From contig CAKMIA010000012.1 in assembly GCA_927353735.1 (NCBI GenBank), positions 1-38,529 on the forward strand: a DNA stretch of 38,529 nt, given 5' to 3'. A model generated the notes under the pieces. It had not been told where the DNA came from. It did no database searches and saw only the letters and a program-made list of their open reading frames with translations. Positions 30,185 through 37,698 of the stretch are shown piece after piece. This DNA is from an uncultured Veillonellaceae bacterium (GTDB lineage Bacteria > Bacillota > Negativicutes > Veillonellales > Dialisteraceae). Made by a program: the position numbers and the translations under genes. The number at the start of each line of letters is the position of its first letter. Position 1 is the first letter of the stretch.

Positions 30185-31177
30185 ATGATGAAGAAATGGA
30201 TGAAGTATACGGCAGCAGCAGTTCTGGCGGCAGCGGCGCTCGGATGCGTCGGCTGCGGCGGTACGGAAAAGGCGGCGTCCTCCGACGGCGGCAAAAAGAA
30301 TATCGCCATCGTACAGATCATGCAGCACGGTTCGCTCGATGCCTCCAACAAAGGCTTCCTTGACGCGCTGGCAGAAAACGGCTACGGCCCGGACAAGATC
30401 AATGTGGATCAGCAGAATGCGCAGGGCGACCAGTCGAATCTGAAATCCATCACATCCCGGTTCAAGACCGCCCAGCCGGATCTGATCTGCGCCATCGGCA
30501 CGCCGGCGGCCCAGTCCGTGGCGAATGAGATCGCCAATGTGCCGATCGTCGGCATCGCCATCACGGACTATGTGCAGGCCAAGCTGGTAAAGAGCAACGA
30601 AGCGCCCGGAACGAACGTCACCGGCGCCAGCGACATGAATCCGGCCACCGCACAGATCGATCTGGCCATGAAGATCCTGCCGAATGCCAAGACAGTGGGC
30701 CTCATGTACTGCTCCAGCGAGGTGAACAGCGAGATCCAGGCCAACGAAATGAAGGCCTACGCGGAAAGCCTCGGCCTCAACGTGGAGACCCGCACGATCT
30801 CCAGCGTGAACGACATCCAGCAGGCGGCGGAATCCATGGTCAATGATGTGGACTTCATCTATGTCCCCACGGACAACGTGATCGCTTCTTCCATCCCGAC
30901 ACTGGTGAAGGTGACGGATGAAGCCAAGGTCCCCGTATTTGCCGCCTTTGAACAGGCTCAGAAGGACGGCGCCTTTGCTTCCCTCTCCGTTGACTATTAC
31001 CGCCTCGGCAGACAGGCCGGCGAGATGGCAGCGAAGATCCTGAACGGGGAAGCCAAGCCGGAGAATATGCCCATCGAGACCCAGAAGGACCTCGTAGTCA
31101 TCATCAACCAGAAGAATGCGGAAGCGCTGGGCATCACGATTCCGGAAGATATCGCAAAGAATGCAAAGATGATCTGA
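30185..31177 (+). CDS. ABC substrate-binding lipoprotein, TrpX/ABC_sub_bind family, copy 1
   Basis: 330 residues. The signal peptide ends in LGCVGC, so it is probably a lipoprotein. The mature domain has the family pattern: IAIVQIMQHGSLDA, DQQNAQGDQSNLKSI, AIGTPAAQSVAN, VPIVGIAITDY, VGLMYCSSEVNS and FIYVPTDNVIASSIPTLVK. Relatives (TrpX) bind tryptophan or other aromatic amino acids and are often under T-box control. Position behind a Phe-type T-box and a PheC-like gene suggests phenylalanine or a precursor. No permease or ATPase follows. It is very similar to the next gene, a tandem duplication. Confidence 0.85.
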   Translation: MMKKWMKYTAAAVLAAAALGCVGCGGTEKAASSDGGKKNIAIVQIMQHGSLDASNKGFLDALAENGYGPDKINVDQQNAQGDQSNLKSITSRFKTAQPDLICAIGTPAAQSVANEIANVPIVGIAITDYVQAKLVKSNEAPGTNVTGASDMNPATAQIDLAMKILPNAKTVGLMYCSSEVNSEIQANEMKAYAESLGLNVETRTISSVNDIQQAAESMVNDVDFIYVPTDNVIASSIPTLVKVTDEAKVPVFAAFEQAQKDGAFASLSVDYYRLGRQAGEMAAKILNGEAKPENMPIETQKDLVVIINQKNAEALGITIPEDIAKNAKMI

Positions 31178-31206
31178 TTTTTTCAGCAGAATACAACACC
31201 GAAAGA

Positions 31207-31247
31207 GGCGGAGCCGCTGGCGCGGAAACCGGGACTCCGCCCTTTTT
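31207..31247 (+). terminator. Terminator between the two binding-protein genes
   Basis: GGCGGAG and CTCCGCC pair around a 21-base centre, followed by five T. It may lower expression of copy 2. Confidence 0.7.
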
Positions 31248-31266
31248 ATACCCTGATGCAGGGTAT
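31248..31266. repeat. Perfect palindrome before copy 2
   Basis: ATACCCTG-ATG-CAGGGTAT, eight pairs with a three-base centre, immediately after the terminator T run and 50 bases before the start codon. Confidence 0.6.
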
Positions 31267-31315
31267 TCGGGGACAGCCGGCGGGAAAAAGCCGGGAGCAT
31301 AAGGAGGATGGCAGA

Positions 31316-32305
31316 ATGAAACAGTGGATGAAATATGCAGCAGCGGCGGTTCTGGCGGCAGCGGCCTTGACGGGTATGGCAGGCTGCGGCGGCAGCAGTG
31401 ACAGCAAGGCGGACGGTGCCAAGAAGCACGTCGCCGTGATCCAGATCATGCAGCACGGCTCGCTCGATGCGGCCAATCAGGGTGTGATCGATCAGCTGGC
31501 CAAGCGGGGCTACACCGCAGACAAGATCGAGATCGATCAGCAGAATGCCCAGGGTGACCAGTCCAATCTGAAAAACATCGCGTCCCGCTTCAAAAATGCG
31601 AAGCCCGATGTGATCATCGCCATTTCCACGCCGGCGGCCCAGTCCGTGGCCAATGAGATCCACGATATTCCGATCGTGGGCGTGGCCATCACCGATTTCG
31701 AAACGGCCAAGCTGGTGAAGAGCAATCAGAAGCCGGAGACGAACGTGACCGGCGTCAATGACCGCGGCCCGGTGGAAGAGCAGGTCGACATGGGGCTGAA
31801 ATTTGTGCCCAGTGCGAAGAAGATGGGCCTCATGTACTGCGCCAGCGAGGTGAACAGCGAGATCCAGGCGGAACAGGCCCGGAAGCACGCCGCCGAGCTG
31901 GGACTCGAAGTGGTGGAAGCCACCGTGGCGAATGTGAATGACATCCAGCAGGCGGCGGAATCCATCGCCGGCGATGTGGACTTCATCTATGTCCCCACGG
32001 ACAACGTGATCGCTTCCTCCATCCCGACGCTGGTGAAGGTCACCGACGGGGCGAAGGTGCCTGTATTCGTCGGAGCGGACAGCATGGCCCGCGACGGCGC
32101 GTTGGGCTCCATCTCCGTCGATTTCTACAAGACGGGCATCCAGGCCGGCGACATGGCGGCGGATATTCTTGAAGGCAAGGGCAAGCCGCAGGATATGCCC
32201 GTACAGGACCCGGCGGACCTCACGGTCATCATCAATAAGACCAACGCCTCCATCCTCGGCATCGAGATCCCGGAAGAATACAAAAACGCTGTATTCGTGG
32301 ACTGA
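31316..32305 (+). CDS. ABC substrate-binding lipoprotein, TrpX/ABC_sub_bind family, copy 2
   Basis: 329 residues with lipobox LTGMAGC. It keeps every block of copy 1 (VIQIMQHGSLDA, DQQNAQGDQSNLKNI, PAAQSVANEI, MGLMYCASEVNSEIQA, FIYVPTDNVIASSIPTL). It differs in places likely to face the ligand, for example VFVGADSMARDGALGSIS instead of VFAAFEQAQKDGAFASLS. That fits duplication followed by a shift in specificity or affinity. AAGGAGG is about eight bases from ATG 31316. A terminator and a palindrome separate it from copy 1, so it may have extra control. No transporter core follows; a terminator does. Confidence 0.85.
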   Translation: MKQWMKYAAAAVLAAAALTGMAGCGGSSDSKADGAKKHVAVIQIMQHGSLDAANQGVIDQLAKRGYTADKIEIDQQNAQGDQSNLKNIASRFKNAKPDVIIAISTPAAQSVANEIHDIPIVGVAITDFETAKLVKSNQKPETNVTGVNDRGPVEEQVDMGLKFVPSAKKMGLMYCASEVNSEIQAEQARKHAAELGLEVVEATVANVNDIQQAAESIAGDVDFIYVPTDNVIASSIPTLVKVTDGAKVPVFVGADSMARDGALGSISVDFYKTGIQAGDMAADILEGKGKPQDMPVQDPADLTVIINKTNASILGIEIPEEYKNAVFVD

Positions 32306-32320
32306 TCAGGTATACAGAAA

Positions 32321-32345
32321 GAGCGCTCCTCACGGGGCGCTTTTT
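32321..32345 (+). terminator. Intrinsic terminator after the T-box operon
   Basis: AGCGCTCC-TCAC-GGGGCGCT followed by five T. Confidence 0.85.
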
Positions 32346-32660
32346 GCGTGGAAAAGAGATAGGGCATGCTTCCTGCTTCCGCGGCCATGGCGGAATATGA
32401 GGGCCAATGCGGGAGAATACGGCGCAGGGAAATGAGAATGTGAGGCGGCGGGCAGACTGCGGCGGAAAGCCGGTTAAGGCAGATGCAGAGACTTTCCGTC
32501 TGATGAAAAAGCCGGCGGCCGGGAGGCACGGACTGCCGGTCGGATGGCGGCCGGCTGGAAGGGACCGGGCCGCGGGAAGGAGGGCAGATCAATCAACAGC
32601 CTTCTGCTGCTGTACGGCGGTATCCTGAGGGCTGCGGGGCATCTGGCGCGTTTCCGCACG
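32346..32660. other. Non-coding region with several inverted repeats
   Basis: No credible gene on either strand. It contains CGGAAAG (32463-32469) with CTTTCCG (32492-32498), and AGCCGGC (32510-32516) with GCCGGCT (32550-32556), all perfect seven-base complements, plus CCGC/GCGG around 32376. It lies between two terminators. An unrecognised structured RNA or simply decayed sequence are both possible. Confidence 0.35.
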
Positions 32661-32661
32661 C

Positions 32662-32698
32662 AAAAAAAGAGAGAAGGAAAATCCTTCTCTCTTTTTTA
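32662..32698. terminator. Terminator of the aldehyde dehydrogenase gene
   Basis: AAAAAAAGAGAGAAGG, a short loop, CCTTCTCTC and TTTTTT; symmetrical, so it works on the minus strand for the dehydrogenase. Confidence 0.88.
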
Positions 32699-32711
32699 TC
32701 AGGCTGTGAAA

Positions 32712-34202
32712 TTATTTCACGTCGTACAGACCGGTGGCGCCCTCTTTCAGGTTGATGAGGATGTTCTTGGTCTGGCTGTAGTGTTCGAGCATGACCTTGT
32801 GGGTTTCACGGCCGATGCCGGACTGCTTGTAGCCGCCGAACGGGGCGCCTGCGGGGATCTGGTTATAGGTGTTGACCCATACACGGCCGGTGTGTACGCC
32901 GCGGGATACCTTCATGGCGGTGTTCAGATTGCTGGTGAATACGCCGCCGCCCAGGCCGTAGATGCTGTCGTTTGCCTTGGCGATGACTTCGTCAGCGGTC
33001 TTGAATTTCTGAACGACAACGACCGGTCCGAAGATTTCTTCCTGGCAGACGCGGAGTTCATTGCCCTTGAGGTCTTCGAGGATGGTCGGACGGATGAAGA
33101 AGCCCTTGTCGCAGCCGTTTTCGGTGTAGCGTTCACCGCCGGTGACGAGATGGCAGCCTTCTTCCTGGCCGATCTTGACGTAGTTCAGTACTTTCTGGAG
33201 CTGTTTTTCGTAGATGACAGCGCCGAGCTGGGTGTTCATGTCGGTGGGATCGCCGATCTTGACGCTTTCGAAGGAAGCTTTCAGACGGGATACGAATTCG
33301 TCATAGATGCCTTCCTGAACGAATACGCGGGAGCCTGCGCAGCAGACCTGGCCCTGATTGAAGAGGATGCCGACCTGTACGCCTTCGATGGCCTGATCCA
33401 TGTCGCAGTCGTCGAAAATGATGTTTGCGGATTTGCCGCCCAGTTCGAGGGTCGCCGGAATGAGCTTGTCGCATGCCGCTTTGTAGACGCCGTGGCCGAC
33501 TTCGGTGGAGCCGGTGAATGCGAGCTTGTCCAGATCCGGATGGTCAAGGAGCCACTGGCCGGACTTGGAGCCTGCGCCGGTGATGAGGTTCAGCACGCCT
33601 TTCGGGAGCACGTCCTGAATGAGACGGACCAGTTCCAGCACGGACAGGGAAGTGTGGGAAGAGGGCTTCAGCACGATGGTGTCGCCTGCGGCGAGAGCCG
33701 GAGCGAGTTTCCATGCTGCCATGAGGAAGGGGAAGTTCCACGGAATGATCTGGCCTACGACGCCGATCGGTTCATGGAGAACGAGGGACAGGGTGTTGTC
33801 GTCGAGCATGGTTGCCGTGCCTTCGTCAGCGCGGATGCACCCTGCGAAGTAACGGAAATGATCGGAAGCCATCGGAATGTCGACCGTGGAGGTCTCACGG
33901 ATCGGTTTGCCGTTGTCCATGGTTTCCACCAGTGCGAGATGCGCTGCATTTTCGTCGATGATGTCAGCGATCTTGAGCAGGAGGTTCTGACGTTCGATTG
34001 GGCTCGTGTGACGATAGCTTTCCAGTGCGCGGTGTGCCGCAGCAACTGCTTTGTCTACGTCTTCTTTCGTTGCTTCTGCGCATTTTGCGAGGAGTTCGCC
34101 CGTTGCAGGGTTGTGTGCCTCGAAGGTCGCGCCGTCGGAAGCGGCCACCCATTCGCCGTCAATGAAGAGGCCGTACTGTTCCTGAAGTTCTGCTTTTGCC
34201 AT
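32712..34202 (-). CDS. NAD(P)-dependent aldehyde dehydrogenase
   Basis: 496 residues, standard length. It oxidises an aldehyde to the acid with NAD(P)+. Landmarks in order: LFIDGEWVAASDG; the oxyanion Asn region IIPWNFPFLMAAWKLAPALAAG; TGSTEVGHGVY; the general base Glu in TLELGGKSANI; the nucleophile Cys in FNQGQVCCAGSRVFV; and EEIFGPVVVV. The end PAGAPFGGYKQSGIGRE is typical of the acetaldehyde/betaine-aldehyde branch. The substrate is not decidable. Codon choice (GTT, GCT, CGT-rich) suggests strong expression, and it has one of the best promoters in the window. GGAAAGG is nine bases from ATG 34202; ATG 34211 abuts the site. Confidence 0.93.
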   Translation of the reverse strand: MAKAELQEQYGLFIDGEWVAASDGATFEAHNPATGELLAKCAEATKEDVDKAVAAAHRALESYRHTSPIERQNLLLKIADIIDENAAHLALVETMDNGKPIRETSTVDIPMASDHFRYFAGCIRADEGTATMLDDNTLSLVLHEPIGVVGQIIPWNFPFLMAAWKLAPALAAGDTIVLKPSSHTSLSVLELVRLIQDVLPKGVLNLITGAGSKSGQWLLDHPDLDKLAFTGSTEVGHGVYKAACDKLIPATLELGGKSANIIFDDCDMDQAIEGVQVGILFNQGQVCCAGSRVFVQEGIYDEFVSRLKASFESVKIGDPTDMNTQLGAVIYEKQLQKVLNYVKIGQEEGCHLVTGGERYTENGCDKGFFIRPTILEDLKGNELRVCQEEIFGPVVVVQKFKTADEVIAKANDSIYGLGGGVFTSNLNTAMKVSRGVHTGRVWVNTYNQIPAGAPFGGYKQSGIGRETHKVMLEHYSQTKNILINLKEGATGLYDVK

Positions 34203-34281
34203 TTGTTTCATCCTTTCCAGGTAAAAATGGAAATAAGTATACATTAATTCGTTAAAATGGATGCGCTTATTGCGTGACTTC

Positions 34282-34310
34282 ATTATAGCATCCTTTCGAA
34301 GGAGATTCAA
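34282..34310 (-). promoter_or_regulatory. Promoter of the aldehyde dehydrogenase gene
   Basis: On the minus strand TTGAAT (34310-34305), a 17-base spacer and extended TGcTATAAT (-10 at 34287-34282). Confidence 0.78.
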
Positions 34311-34375
34311 GCTTCTAAATTTTTGAATATAGATAAATTTTGAAACCGTTGATTTTCTTCGGCCCGGCTTTCTTA

Positions 34376-34381
34376 TATAAT
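34376..34381 (+). promoter_or_regulatory. -10 candidate of the rluA-type gene
   Basis: TATAAT 25 bases before the start codon. TTGATT at 34349 is 21 bases away, too far for a normal -35; only weak alternatives exist. Confidence 0.45.
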
Positions 34382-34405
34382 GAAGAAAATCAGAGAGGAG
34401 GAGCC

Positions 34406-35359
34406 ATGCAGACTTACATCGTGGGGAAAGAGGACGCGGGGAAGCGGCTGGACCGGTATATGGGAGAGAAACGGCCCGACCTGTCCCGCATTTTCATTCT
34501 GAAGGCGCTGCGCCTGAAGAAGATCCGGCGGAACGGAAAGCGCGCCGAGGGGAGCGACCGGCTGGAGGCGGGGGACAGCATCGACTGCCGCCTCGCGGAG
34601 GGCGGGGCGCGGCCCGTGCGGACGGACGGCTTTTCCGTGGTCTATGAGGATGATCATGTACTCATCGCGGACAAGAAGCCGGGCGTGCTTTGCGAGGACC
34701 AGACCGGGAAGGAGACGAACACGCTGGAGGCGCAGGTGAATGCCTATCTGGCGACGAAGGGCGAGACCGCACGGCTGTGCCACCGCATCGACTACAATAC
34801 GGCGGGGCTGGTGGTGCTCGCCAAGGATGCGCCCGCGCTGGCGGCGCTCACCGCGGCGATCCGGGACCGGCTGGTGGAGAAGCGCTATCTCTGCGTGGCC
34901 GTGGGCGATGTGCGCCCCGCGTCGGGAACGCTCTCGGGGCAGCTCTTCAAGGATGCCAGAAAGAACAGAGTCTACGTGACGGACACGCCGGTGAAGGGCT
35001 CCCGCACGGCGGTGACGCGGTACCGCGTGATGGACCGCCGGGGCGGGCTGTCTCTCGTGGAGTGCACGCTGGTGACAGGGCGCACGCACCAGATCCGGTG
35101 CCAGATGGCCCATGCGGGCTGGCCGCTTCTGGGCGATGAAAAATACGGGCAGAGGGAGGCGAATCATCGCTGTCGGGAACGGCGGCAGCTCCTGAAGGCC
35201 TATCGGATTCATTTTGCCTTTTCCCCGGAGACGCCCGTCGTGGGCTATCTGGCGGGACAGACCGTCACCGCGCCGCGGGTGTCCTTCCGGGAAACTTATT
35301 TTGGAAACAGAACATCGCGGGGACAGAAGGGCCCTGCAGGAAGTGAGAGGAGGAAGTGA
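34406..35359 (+). CDS. RluA-family 23S rRNA/tRNA pseudouridine synthase
   Basis: 317 residues. An N-terminal S4-like RNA-binding domain (GKRLDRYMGEKRPDLSRIFILKALRLKKIRRNGKR, residues ~12-46) is followed by the catalytic domain: VVYEDDHVLIADKKPGVL, the catalytic Asp in HRIDYNTAGLVVLAK, EKRYLCVAVG, SRTAVTRYRV and the final TGRTHQIRCQMAHAGWPLLGDEKYG. The active-site block reads HRIDYNTAG where HRLDxxTSG is usual, a conservative change. It isomerises uridine to pseudouridine in RNA; which site is unknown. GAGGAGGAG precedes the ATG. The secreted DUF3298 gene begins right behind it. Confidence 0.92.
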   Translation: MQTYIVGKEDAGKRLDRYMGEKRPDLSRIFILKALRLKKIRRNGKRAEGSDRLEAGDSIDCRLAEGGARPVRTDGFSVVYEDDHVLIADKKPGVLCEDQTGKETNTLEAQVNAYLATKGETARLCHRIDYNTAGLVVLAKDAPALAALTAAIRDRLVEKRYLCVAVGDVRPASGTLSGQLFKDARKNRVYVTDTPVKGSRTAVTRYRVMDRRGGLSLVECTLVTGRTHQIRCQMAHAGWPLLGDEKYGQREANHRCRERRQLLKAYRIHFAFSPETPVVGYLAGQTVTAPRVSFRETYFGNRTSRGQKGPAGSERRK

Positions 35360-35360
35360 A

Positions 35361-36008
35361 ATGAAAGCATGGATGACGGCGGCTGCTGCGGCCGTGGTAC
35401 TGCTCTGGGGCGGCCTGTCCGCAGAGGCGGCGCAGCCCGGACTGCGGGAAACCGCCGCGCAGGTATCGGAGGAAGCGCCCGCACTGGTGGATGGACTGGA
35501 CGCAAGATATCCCGTATGGGAAGGCGGCACGGCGCTGCAGCGGGCGCGGGTGAACGCCGCCGTGGAAGCGGAAACGGTGCGGTTCGCCACAAAGCTGGAG
35601 AAGATGCAGGAGCACGGCGATGTCGACGGATGGGTGCGGTGGATGGCCGGCCGTACGGACGGCGGACTGGTGAGCCTCGTCCTGCTGGAATCGGTCTATC
35701 CCCATCATGCGGCGCACCCGTCCACGTCAGTGGTAGGCATGACCTTTGATGAGAAGGGATACCGGGTCTCCCGGGAGGAAGCACTGCGCCGGGCCGCGGG
35801 GACGGATGTGGAAGCGGCGGTGTCGCAGCAGGCAGCGGAACGGGGGCTGGCCCTGTTCCCGGAGGCATGGCGGCAGCAGACGGACTGGCCGGAGCAGTTC
35901 TATGTGGGTGCGGACGGACAGCTCTACTTCATCTTCCAGCAGTATGAGATCGCGCCCTATGCGGCGGGATGGATTGCCATTGACGCCGGCCCGTGGGACG
36001 GGGAATAA
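35361..36008 (+). CDS. Secreted DUF3298-domain protein (RsiV-like C-terminal domain)
   Basis: 215 residues with a signal peptide (MKAWMTAAAAAVVLLWGGLSAEA). The C-terminal LYFIFQQYEIAPYAAGWIAIDAG is the hallmark of DUF3298, also found at the end of RsiV and PdaC-type proteins. The middle (SLVLLESVYPHHAAHPSTSVVGMTFDEKGY) fits the preceding DUF4163-like region. In RsiV this domain binds lysozyme; whether this protein does is unknown. No sigma factor gene is adjacent. It starts one base after the rluA-type stop behind GAGGAGG and shares that transcript. Confidence 0.8.
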   Translation: MKAWMTAAAAAVVLLWGGLSAEAAQPGLRETAAQVSEEAPALVDGLDARYPVWEGGTALQRARVNAAVEAETVRFATKLEKMQEHGDVDGWVRWMAGRTDGGLVSLVLLESVYPHHAAHPSTSVVGMTFDEKGYRVSREEALRRAAGTDVEAAVSQQAAERGLALFPEAWRQQTDWPEQFYVGADGQLYFIFQQYEIAPYAAGWIAIDAGPWDGE

Positions 36009-36026
36009 GAGTATAAAAAGGCAGTA

Positions 36027-36066
36027 AAAAAAGACCGGTCATCTCCGGAAAGGGAGACCGGTCTTT
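36027..36066. terminator. Bidirectional intrinsic terminator
   Basis: AAAAAAGACCGGTC and GACCGGTCTTTT form an eleven-pair stem between convergent genes. Confidence 0.87.
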
Positions 36067-36079
36067 TGATTGGTCCGTA

Positions 36080-36703
36080 TCACAGGAAAAGGAGCCCCGC
36101 GGCGATGAAGGTGAGGATGCCGCCCTCGACGCGGCTCATGATGAGCGAGAAATTCCGGATGCCCAGAATGCGGTCGCGGATCTTTCCGGCGCAGAAGGCC
36201 ACCAGAGAGAAGCAGCAGAAGGCCTGCACGGAAAAGGTCACGCCCAGCACGGCGAGCTGCGCCGACGGGGACAACGCCGCCGAGGCATCCACGAACTGCG
36301 GCAGGAGCGCCAGAAAGAAAAGAAGCACCTTCGGATTGAGGGCATTCATGATGAAGCCCCGGCGGTAGAGAGCCCCCTTATTGTAGGTGTCCTCCGCACC
36401 GGGCAGGGCGAGCGGCTCCGGCCTGGCGCGGAAAGCGCCCCACGCGAGATAGAGGAGATACGCCGAGCCGAGATAGGTGAGGGCATGGAAAGCCGTGGGG
36501 GAGCTCTGGATGAAGGCGGCCACGCCCACCACCACCAGCGTGGTGTGGAAAATGGGGCCGGTGGCCAGGCCGGCAGCGAGGGTCACGCCCTGACGCGCGC
36601 CGGAGCGGAGGCTCTTCGCAAGGAGATACATGATGTCCGGGCCGGGCATGAAGGTGAGGAGAATGGCCGCGGCGGTGAAGGAAAGCCAGTCGATGAGATT
36701 CAT
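36080..36703 (-). CDS. LysE/RhtB-family amino-acid exporter
   Basis: 207 residues, six hydrophobic segments. Family signatures: FMPGPDIMYLLAKSLRSGARQGVTLAAGLATG near the N terminus, YLGSAYLLYLAWGAFRA in the middle and RGFIMNALNPKVLLFFLALLPQFV (the N-P-K motif). It exports an amino acid or derivative; the substrate is not decidable. The start overlaps the stop of the YbaK-like gene by four bases (ATGA), so they form a two-gene operon. Confidence 0.92.
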   Translation of the reverse strand: MNLIDWLSFTAAAILLTFMPGPDIMYLLAKSLRSGARQGVTLAAGLATGPIFHTTLVVVGVAAFIQSSPTAFHALTYLGSAYLLYLAWGAFRARPEPLALPGAEDTYNKGALYRRGFIMNALNPKVLLFFLALLPQFVDASAALSPSAQLAVLGVTFSVQAFCCFSLVAFCAGKIRDRILGIRNFSLIMSRVEGGILTFIAAGLLFL

Positions 36704-37179
36704 GCGTCCTCCTGCCAGTTCTTACACACATCCACCCATCCGAGGGAACGGGAGGCCATTTCCAGCTCGGGCAGGGAGAGGCGCACGGCGCTGTGGTCCG
36801 TGCCCGCCGCCGGGTAGACGGTCTCAAAGCGGCGGAGGGAAATATCCAGCCAGACCGGGACGCCCTCGGGCAGGCAGAAGGGGCAGACGCCGCCCGGACG
36901 GTGGCCGATGAGGGCCTCACAGTCGCCGCCGGGGATCATTTTCGCCTTGCTGTGGAAAGTCTCCTTGAATTTGTGGTTGTCGATCCGCGCATCCCCGGCG
37001 GTGACGACGATGAGCGGGGCGTCGTTCAGGAGGAAGGACATGGTCTTGGCGATGTGCGCCTCCTCACAGCCGAGGGCCTGCGCGGCCAGCGCCACCGTGG
37101 CGGAGGACTCCGCCAGATCGATCACCCGGTCCTCCAGACCGAGACCGGCAAAGTAGGATTTCACCTGTTCAAAGGACAT
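36700..37179 (-). CDS. YbaK/EbsC-type aminoacyl-tRNA deacylase
   Basis: 159 residues, one YbaK/ProX domain. SSATVALAAQALGCEEAHIAKTMSFLLNDAPLIVVTAGDARID carries the conserved Lys (K45) used to hydrolyse misacylated tRNA. GGVCPFCLPEGVPVWLDISL is the G-G-x-S/C-P segment, and TDHSAVRLS ends the fold. It removes a wrong amino acid from tRNA (Cys-tRNA-Pro or Ala-tRNA-Pro in relatives). AAGGAG is present before the ATG on the minus strand. Confidence 0.88.
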   Translation of the reverse strand: MSFEQVKSYFAGLGLEDRVIDLAESSATVALAAQALGCEEAHIAKTMSFLLNDAPLIVVTAGDARIDNHKFKETFHSKAKMIPGGDCEALIGHRPGGVCPFCLPEGVPVWLDISLRRFETVYPAAGTDHSAVRLSLPELEMASRSLGWVDVCKNWQEDA

Positions 37180-37312
37180 AGGACATTCTCCTTATTTTTA
37201 TGATAGTCAATTAAGTATAGCATTTTTTTCTTTCCCGATTCAAGGCGGGGAAATATACAAAATCCCTTCGCTGTGATATGGTAAAAGCAGGATTGACAAA
37301 GGAGGTCATAGT

Positions 37313-37687
37313 ATGGAAATCATTCATTCTGACAACGCACCGGCCGCTATCGGTCCGTATTCCCAGGCTATCCGCACGGGAAATCTGGTATTCTGCTCCG
37401 GCCAGCTGGGCATCGACCCCGCTACGGGCAAGCTCGCCGGCGACACGGTGGAAGCGCAGGCAGAACAGGCGGCGAAAAATGTGGAAGCCGTCCTCGCTGC
37501 GGCAGGCCTGTCCGTGAAAAATGTAGTGAAGACCACCTGCTTCCTCGCCGATATGGCAGATTTCGCCGCGTTCAATGCGGTCTATGCCCGTCATTTCGTG
37601 AGCCTCCCCGCGCGGAGCTGCTTCGCGGTGAAGGCTCTGCCCAGCGGCGGCCTCTGCGAGATCGAAGTCATCGCATCGGCTGACTGA
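37313..37687 (+). CDS. ridA: RidA family 2-iminobutanoate/2-iminopropanoate deaminase
   Basis: 124 residues. It hydrolyses reactive enamine/imine intermediates from PLP enzymes. APAAIGPYSQAIRTGNLVFCSGQLGIDPATG, the catalytic Arg in LPARSCFAVKALP and the terminal EIEVIAS are archetypal RidA signatures. AAAGGAGG lies seven bases before the ATG. A TGaTATGGT element 35-45 bases upstream (37274-37282) may be its promoter. The nitroreductase gene follows after 11 bases. Confidence 0.95.
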   Translation: MEIIHSDNAPAAIGPYSQAIRTGNLVFCSGQLGIDPATGKLAGDTVEAQAEQAAKNVEAVLAAAGLSVKNVVKTTCFLADMADFAAFNAVYARHFVSLPARSCFAVKALPSGGLCEIEVIASAD

Positions 37688-37698
37688 GGAGGCGCTCC

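Noticed and set aside
30092..31888. A 598-codon minus-strand open frame across both TrpX-like genes
   Set aside because: Antisense shadow of two recognisable genes. Its internal repeats come from the tandem duplication on the plus strand.
32440..32600. Cobalamin riboswitch
   Set aside because: Only isolated short matches (AGGGAA, GGGAAGG); no GCCACTG B12 box and no B12 or cobalt gene downstream.
32544..34247. A 567-codon plus-strand open frame opposite the aldehyde dehydrogenase
   Set aside because: The minus-strand dehydrogenase has all catalytic motifs; this frame has none.
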